The notes beneath the pieces were generated by a model that was not told where the DNA came from, searched no databases, and worked only from the letters and a program-made list of their open reading frames with translations. Made by a program: the position numbers and the translations under genes. Shown here one piece after another: positions 31,097-35,044 of a stretch of DNA of 35,044 bases. The DNA is from an uncultured Bacteroidota bacterium. GTDB taxonomy: Bacteria > Bacteroidota > Bacteroidia > AKYH767-A > OLB10. The stretch covers positions 1 through 35,044 of the forward strand of contig CAINEC010000196.1 of the NCBI GenBank assembly GCA_903847585.1. Reading direction: 5' to 3'. The number at the start of each line of letters is the position of its first letter. Position 1 is the first letter of the stretch.

Positions 31097-31168
31097 GAGA
31101 ATTAAATTCTCAATCCCGAGGCATTGGGAAGTACATTTTCAAATTGACACTCCCGATTTATATCGGGA
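31097..31168. repeat. Cluster of three palindromes
   Basis: Three inverted repeats in 72 bases: GAGAATT-A-AATTCTC (31097-31111), TCCCGA-GGCA-TTGGGA (31114-31129, one mismatch that pairs as G-U in RNA) and TCCCGAT-TTAT-ATCGGGA (31151-31168, perfect). The last two share the TCCCGA half-arm. Similar C-C-C-G-A-rich palindromes occur between genes in many Bacteroidota, so a REP-like or miniature element is the most likely reading. Confidence 0.55.
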
Positions 31169-31224
31169 TGAAATTAATAATGTGGTCCCCAATTAAACCG
31201 TATTGTTGATTGATAGATTGGCAT

Positions 31225-31261
31225 AAAAAAGTCCAGGTAATTTCATTATTACCTGGACTTT
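31225..31261 (-). terminator. Terminator of the choice-of-anchor B gene
   Basis: Arms GTCCAGGTAAT (31231-31241) and ATTACCTGGAC (31248-31258), perfectly complementary, with flanking A/T pairs, and six T on the minus strand after the stem. It lies 19 bases past the stop at 31280. Confidence 0.9.
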
Positions 31262-31279
31262 AAATCTATTGGTAGAAAT

Positions 31280-33634
31280 TTATTCTTTCACTAATTTCAG
31301 ACTCTTTGAGCTGCCATTAGCATTCTTTAATTGGATAGTATACACCCCTGCATTTAATCCTTCACCAATATTAAAATTCAAATTAATACCTTCTAATTCT
31401 TTTCGCTCAACAACTTTGCCTAAAATATCATAAACTTCAAGAGTGCTTTTGCCTCCTATATTATTTACAATTGTAATCTGTGTATTGCTAGCAAATGGAT
31501 TAGGCTGAGCAGTTATTGTTGTTAAATTATTTTCATTGGTTGGTAAACTTGTTACGTTACTAATAACGAAATTGTCGAATCCTCCCTCTACAATATTAAA
31601 TGTCGGACCTGGATCGCTGATATTTACAATTAGGCGCATCGTTGAAGTAAGAGGAAGTAAACTATTAATCTGATATGTTTGATTCAACCAAGTACTTTGA
31701 CTAGGCTGCCCCGCGTAAGTACGTTCTAATAATACAGTCGTACTTCCGTTTGTTAAGAAAATACTCATCGTATCATCAGGGGCGCCATTGGTAAATCCTC
31801 CATTATAAAACCATCTTTTATAACTCAATGTTGCAGAAGTTGTGTTGCTTAAATCAAAAATAGGTGATGTTAAAATAGTCGCACCTTGATCAACATCATT
31901 GTCCCAAGGACCACCACCACCATTATCAGTAACATAACATTCCTCACCGCAATCGCCAAAGACATCATTTCCAGGGTTTGCAATATTATTCTGACTATTG
32001 GTCTGAATTGGAATACATCTCTCCCATGCATTAGGTGATGGACCACTTATCGTCCATCCAAAGTCTAATGAGAAATCATCATAATAACCAGGTGTCAACG
32101 TAAAGCTTAAAGGTGTTGCATCTACTTGTGAGTTGGAACAAATTGTTTGATAGCCCCACTTACCAACAGTGATTGAATAGTTGTCAGGATAAAACCCTAC
32201 TAGAGTATATTGCCCTGCAGCATTAGTAGTAGCTGTTATATCGAATTGAGCATTCGAAAAATGAATGGATGCATTAGCAATAGGAGCACCTGTAACAGCA
32301 TTTGTAACAGTACCTGTTGCAGCTACAGTTGAGAAACTAACTAGTTGTACGTTTAAATTGGTTAGTGTTCCATTAGTTAAATTAATCCCGTAAATAGTTT
32401 TAGTTATGTAACCAGCTTTTGATACTTGTATGTCGTAAGTACCTGCAGTTGCTGTACCTGTTTTGTATTCACCAGTAAGTTTACTTTGTTTGCTAATGTT
32501 CGTATTTAAAATTTGAATCGTTGCATTGTTTATTGGCGTACCTGAAATTGAATCAGTAACAATTCCTTCTAAATAACAACCTCGTACATACGTAGGCGTT
32601 AGTACAAATAGCCCGTTGTCAATATCTGAACAAACCAGGTTTCCCGAAGGTAAGAAAGGATATACCCCCCAACATCCGTTGAATCCACCTCCTGATCCTT
32701 GCGGATAAGTATCATAGCTACCAACAACAATCATGTTTTCTGGCCTGCTAACATCAACAATGGCAATACCGTCTTTATACCAACTGACGATCTCAAAGTC
32801 ATCAAGCGTGTGCGTATTGTGAATAATTGATCCTGATCCGGGAGTAAGTTGTATTCTTCCAAGTTCAGTAATGTTGTTTACATCTGAGATGTCGTATGCT
32901 CCAAGGTAAGAATCATTCACTTCATCTGTGGTAAACAAAACATTTCCTGCATCGTTGAGCCATGAGTTGTGAGTAAATAAACTTGGAGTGTTTTGAGTAG
33001 TAACTAATATTGGGTTTGCTTTATTCGTTACATCAATCACAGAAAAATATCCATCGTAAATATGACAGCCATATAAAGTATCATTTCGTACATACCCATC
33101 ATGGATATATGTTCCGGGTGTTCTTCCTCTATAAGTTGGATTCCATGGATCAGCTAAATCAAGTATGAGCGCTGCTCCATTAAAAATATCACTTCCGTAT
33201 AGGTAACAAAAGCCGTTATCAATATGTAGTGCGTGAATAGTGTTAATCTGATTATTGATAGCTCCATCGCCTTTGTAGTATTTTAAAGGAACAGAATCTG
33301 GAAGATAGCCAAGATTCAAAATTTGCAATCCATCGCAGCAACCTTCAGTAGTAACGTAAGCGTAATTTTGCCATGTTTTAACTTCTCTCCAATCAGAGTT
33401 AATTCCAGGGATATTGAACTTTACAATAGGATTGACAGGGTCTGTTACATCAACAATCGACAATCCTGTAAATGTCCCAACTAAGGCATATTCATTTCCA
33501 AGGCTATCTACATATCCACCAATATTTGACAGCGCATAATTGTAAGGTAATTTAGAGCGCAAACTAACATTTAATTGAGCAAATGATTGTAGGTAAACCA
33601 AAAGGAGAAATCCGATTGTGAAGAGCTTTTTCAT
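31280..33634 (-). CDS. Choice-of-anchor B family protein with carboxypeptidase-regulatory repeats and T9SS type A domain
   Basis: 784 residues. Signal peptide about 1-19 (ends S-F-A-Q). Residues about 20-355 are the choice-of-anchor B domain of LVIVD-like repeats (G-L-S-I-V-D-V-T-D-P-V-N-P, A-L-I-L-D-L-A-D-P-W-N-P, I-A-I-V-D-V-S-R-P-E-N), a propeller. Two carboxypeptidase-regulatory domains follow (about 355-435, 436-515; each opens with a G-x-V-T-x-x-x-x-G-x-P-I pattern), then a jelly-roll module (about 520-695; L-S-Y-K-R-W-F-Y-N-G-G) and the type A T9SS signal (about 705-784; A-Q-P-N-P-F, V-Y-D-I-L-G-K-V, G-V-Y-T-I-Q-L). The protein is exported to the surface; its ligand is unknown. It has its own terminator. 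Confidence 0.92.
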   Translation of the reverse strand: MKKLFTIGFLLLVYLQSFAQLNVSLRSKLPYNYALSNIGGYVDSLGNEYALVGTFTGLSIVDVTDPVNPIVKFNIPGINSDWREVKTWQNYAYVTTEGCCDGLQILNLGYLPDSVPLKYYKGDGAINNQINTIHALHIDNGFCYLYGSDIFNGAALILDLADPWNPTYRGRTPGTYIHDGYVRNDTLYGCHIYDGYFSVIDVTNKANPILVTTQNTPSLFTHNSWLNDAGNVLFTTDEVNDSYLGAYDISDVNNITELGRIQLTPGSGSIIHNTHTLDDFEIVSWYKDGIAIVDVSRPENMIVVGSYDTYPQGSGGGFNGCWGVYPFLPSGNLVCSDIDNGLFVLTPTYVRGCYLEGIVTDSISGTPINNATIQILNTNISKQSKLTGEYKTGTATAGTYDIQVSKAGYITKTIYGINLTNGTLTNLNVQLVSFSTVAATGTVTNAVTGAPIANASIHFSNAQFDITATTNAAGQYTLVGFYPDNYSITVGKWGYQTICSNSQVDATPLSFTLTPGYYDDFSLDFGWTISGPSPNAWERCIPIQTNSQNNIANPGNDVFGDCGEECYVTDNGGGGPWDNDVDQGATILTSPIFDLSNTTSATLSYKRWFYNGGFTNGAPDDTMSIFLTNGSTTVLLERTYAGQPSQSTWLNQTYQINSLLPLTSTMRLIVNISDPGPTFNIVEGGFDNFVISNVTSLPTNENNLTTITAQPNPFASNTQITIVNNIGGKSTLEVYDILGKVVERKELEGINLNFNIGEGLNAGVYTIQLKNANGSSKSLKLVKE

Positions 33635-33780
33635 GAATTAGTTTTATAATTTGTTTTGGAATTGTAAATGTATTGAAAACGTTTAATTTTTAAAAGGCAA
33701 TTATGCTGAATGGGTATTTTTCTATTTTGAAGTTAATCTGTTAAATTATTGATAATGCCTTTACATTTTCTTTCGAATAC

Positions 33781-33811
33781 TTGAGGGTTCTCTTTTTCTT
33801 TTATTACTTTG
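33781..33811 (+). promoter_or_regulatory. Candidate promoter of the M13 peptidase gene
   Basis: TTG at 33781-33783, 20 nt, then TTACTTTG at 33804-33811, one base off TAnnTTTG. It lies 21 bases before the ATG at 33833. Confidence 0.5.
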
Positions 33812-33832
33812 GGGGCTGAAAAAAATTGTATT

Positions 33833-35044
33833 ATGTCAAAATTAAAAATGATTGCGGGAGTTAGTATTGCATTGGGTGTAGCTTTATCAGCTGCATTTAT
33901 GGCAGATACAACTCCATTGAAAGGTATCGATTATGCCGCTATCGATAAGACTGTTAAGCCAAATGATGATTTTTACCATTTTGCAAGTGGCACTTGGTTA
34001 AAAAACAATCCTGTTCCTGCTGATCAAAGTCGCTGGGGAAGTTTTGATGTTTTAGCAGATGAAAACAATAAAAAAATCAGAACCGTAATTGAGGAAGTTG
34101 CTAAAGATAAGTCTGCAGCAAAAGGAACGCTTCGTCAGAAACTTCGTGATTTCTATAATCTTGCAATGGATTCTGCTAAAGCGGATGCTCAAGGAATCTC
34201 AATGATTAAGGGCGATATTGATAGAATAAATAATATCACCTCTAAAAATGATTTGTTGATTTGTATGGCTGAAATGACTGCCAAGGGAGTTGATAATGTT
34301 TTTGGATTTTATGTTAGTCGCGATTTAAAAAACAGCTCTAAGAATGTTCTTTATCTTACTCAAAGCGGCTTAGGATTACCTGATCGTGATTATTATTTAA
34401 AGGATGATGAACGAAATGTTTCTATTCGTAAATCGTATGTTGAACATATGAAAAATATGTTGAACCTTTTGAGTTATGAAGAGTCAAAAAAAATTGCTGA
34501 ATCTATTTTGTCATTAGAGACTAAGATTGCGAATATTTCAATGTCTCGAGTTGAAATGCGCGATGAGGAAAAAACATATAATCCGAAGTCAACATCAGAA
34601 TTATTATCATTGAGTCCTTCAATCGATTGGCAACTTTATATGAAAACCAATCGAATTCCAGTTCCTGAAACCATTATTGTAAACCAACTTGATTATTTCA
34701 AGGGATTATCAGATATTTATGAAAGTACTGATCTGTCAATTTGGAAAAATTATTTGGTATGGAAGTATATTTCTGGTTGTGCTGGTCAATTGAGTAGTGA
34801 TTTTGTGAATGAGAGCTTTAATTTCAATGGCAAAATTTTAAATGGAACGCAAGTGATGCGTCCTCGTTGGAAGCGTGCAGTAGGTGCTTGCGATGGATCA
34901 ATTGGTGAAATTGTAGGACAACTTTATATTCAGAAATATTTCAGTCCAGATCTTAAAGTGAAGGTAAGTGCAATGGTGAAAAACATTCTTGCTACTTATA
35001 AGGTTCGTATCACTAAGTTGGATTGGATGAGCGACTCTACTAAA
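33833..35044 (+). CDS. M13 family zinc metallopeptidase (PepO/neprilysin type), 3' end outside window
   Basis: The reading frame stays open for 404 codons to the last base. The start M-S-K-L-K-M-I-A-G-V-S-I-A-L-G-V-A-L is a signal sequence. The following N-terminal lobe is the M13 type: P-N-D-D-F-Y-H-F-A-S-G-T-W-L-K-N, W-G-S-F-D-V-L-A-D-E-N, L-G-L-P-D-R-D-Y-Y-L, M-S-R-V-E-M-R-D and Y-N-P-K-S. The zinc motif HExxH and the ExxxD helix belong to the missing half, so activity cannot be judged from this window. M13 enzymes degrade short peptides outside the inner membrane. Family call is firm. Confidence 0.9.
   Translation, partial: MSKLKMIAGVSIALGVALSAAFMADTTPLKGIDYAAIDKTVKPNDDFYHFASGTWLKNNPVPADQSRWGSFDVLADENNKKIRTVIEEVAKDKSAAKGTLRQKLRDFYNLAMDSAKADAQGISMIKGDIDRINNITSKNDLLICMAEMTAKGVDNVFGFYVSRDLKNSSKNVLYLTQSGLGLPDRDYYLKDDERNVSIRKSYVEHMKNMLNLLSYEESKKIAESILSLETKIANISMSRVEMRDEEKTYNPKSTSELLSLSPSIDWQLYMKTNRIPVPETIIVNQLDYFKGLSDIYESTDLSIWKNYLVWKYISGCAGQLSSDFVNESFNFNGKILNGTQVMRPRWKRAVGACDGSIGEIVGQLYIQKYFSPDLKVKVSAMVKNILATYKVRITKLDWMSDSTK

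Larger units (their letters stand above)
30923..31279. other. Gene-free stretch of 357 bases between two minus-strand genes
   Basis: No ORF of credible coding character was found on either strand. It contains a cluster of three hairpin-forming palindromes (31097-31168), the terminator of the choice-of-anchor B gene (31225-31261) and, next to 30922, the presumed but not clearly recognisable promoter of the PorE-like gene. Confidence 0.6.

Noticed and set aside
31097-31261. CRISPR array from the repeated palindromes
   Set aside because: The repeats differ in sequence and there are no evenly sized spacers or cas genes.

Overview
The window is a stretch of a Bacteroidota chromosome, AT-rich and dense in coding sequence. 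Four kinds of evidence support this. (1) Several secreted proteins end in type IX secretion (T9SS) sorting domains: type A at 7540-9084 and 31280-33634, type B at 9218-10873. (2) Likely promoters have the Bacteroidota form TTG/TTTG, about 19-21 nt, then TAnnTTTG, and Shine-Dalgarno sites are not evident. (3) Lipoproteins carry acidic residues after the lipidated Cys. (4) The families present are typical of the phylum, including SusC-independent TonB receptors, S9B dipeptidyl peptidase, M61 and M13 peptidases, choice-of-anchor B proteins, and OmpA proteins with PD40 or TSP3 repeats. I see no rRNA, tRNA, CRISPR, IS element or phage gene. The last gene (33833-35044, M13 peptidase) runs off the window.

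Layout. 18-359 is an alkyltransferase-like DNA-repair protein. 455-6135 is a tight five-gene operon: methylcrotonyl-CoA-type carboxylase beta subunit, PaaY-like hexapeptide protein, secreted unknown, phosphohexomutase and DUF2279 protein. 6136-9084 on the minus strand holds a beta-barrel protein, a DUF6134-like protein and a secreted alpha/beta-hydrolase-fold T9SS cargo that seems to lack its catalytic residues. 9218-14996 is the most interesting block. It holds a T9SS type B surface protein, an MbnP-family lipoprotein, a small Cys-rich protein, a second MbnP-family lipoprotein, an MbnH-like diheme protein and an outer-membrane barrel whose mature N-terminus is a CxxC. 15171-17825 is a large membrane-anchored protein of unknown function. 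17838-21040 (minus) holds a small unknown, an OmpA/TSP3 porin-like protein and the deoxynucleoside kinase/folK pair. 21096-23867 is a small membrane protein followed by a TonB-dependent receptor. The rest is a peptidase and envelope-rich stretch: DPP-IV, DUF4412-like, SdpI-like, M61, PorE-type OmpA protein, choice-of-anchor B T9SS cargo and M13.

How the genes may work together. In methanotrophs MbnH, a diheme protein of the MauG/cytochrome c peroxidase superfamily, oxidises the first Trp of a WxW motif in MbnP to kynurenine, and this creates a copper(I) site. Here two different MbnP-like lipoproteins, both with an intact W-S-W, sit directly beside one MbnH-like lipoprotein, with no methanobactin genes. 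The block therefore looks like a stand-alone kynurenine-type copper-protein system of the Bacteroidota cell surface, with two substrates for one modifying enzyme. Two further genes carry Cys motifs suited to metal binding. A rho-independent terminator lies between the second mbnP-like gene and the mbnH-like gene, and may keep the enzyme below its substrate. The copper role is inferred from the family and has not been shown for this organism.
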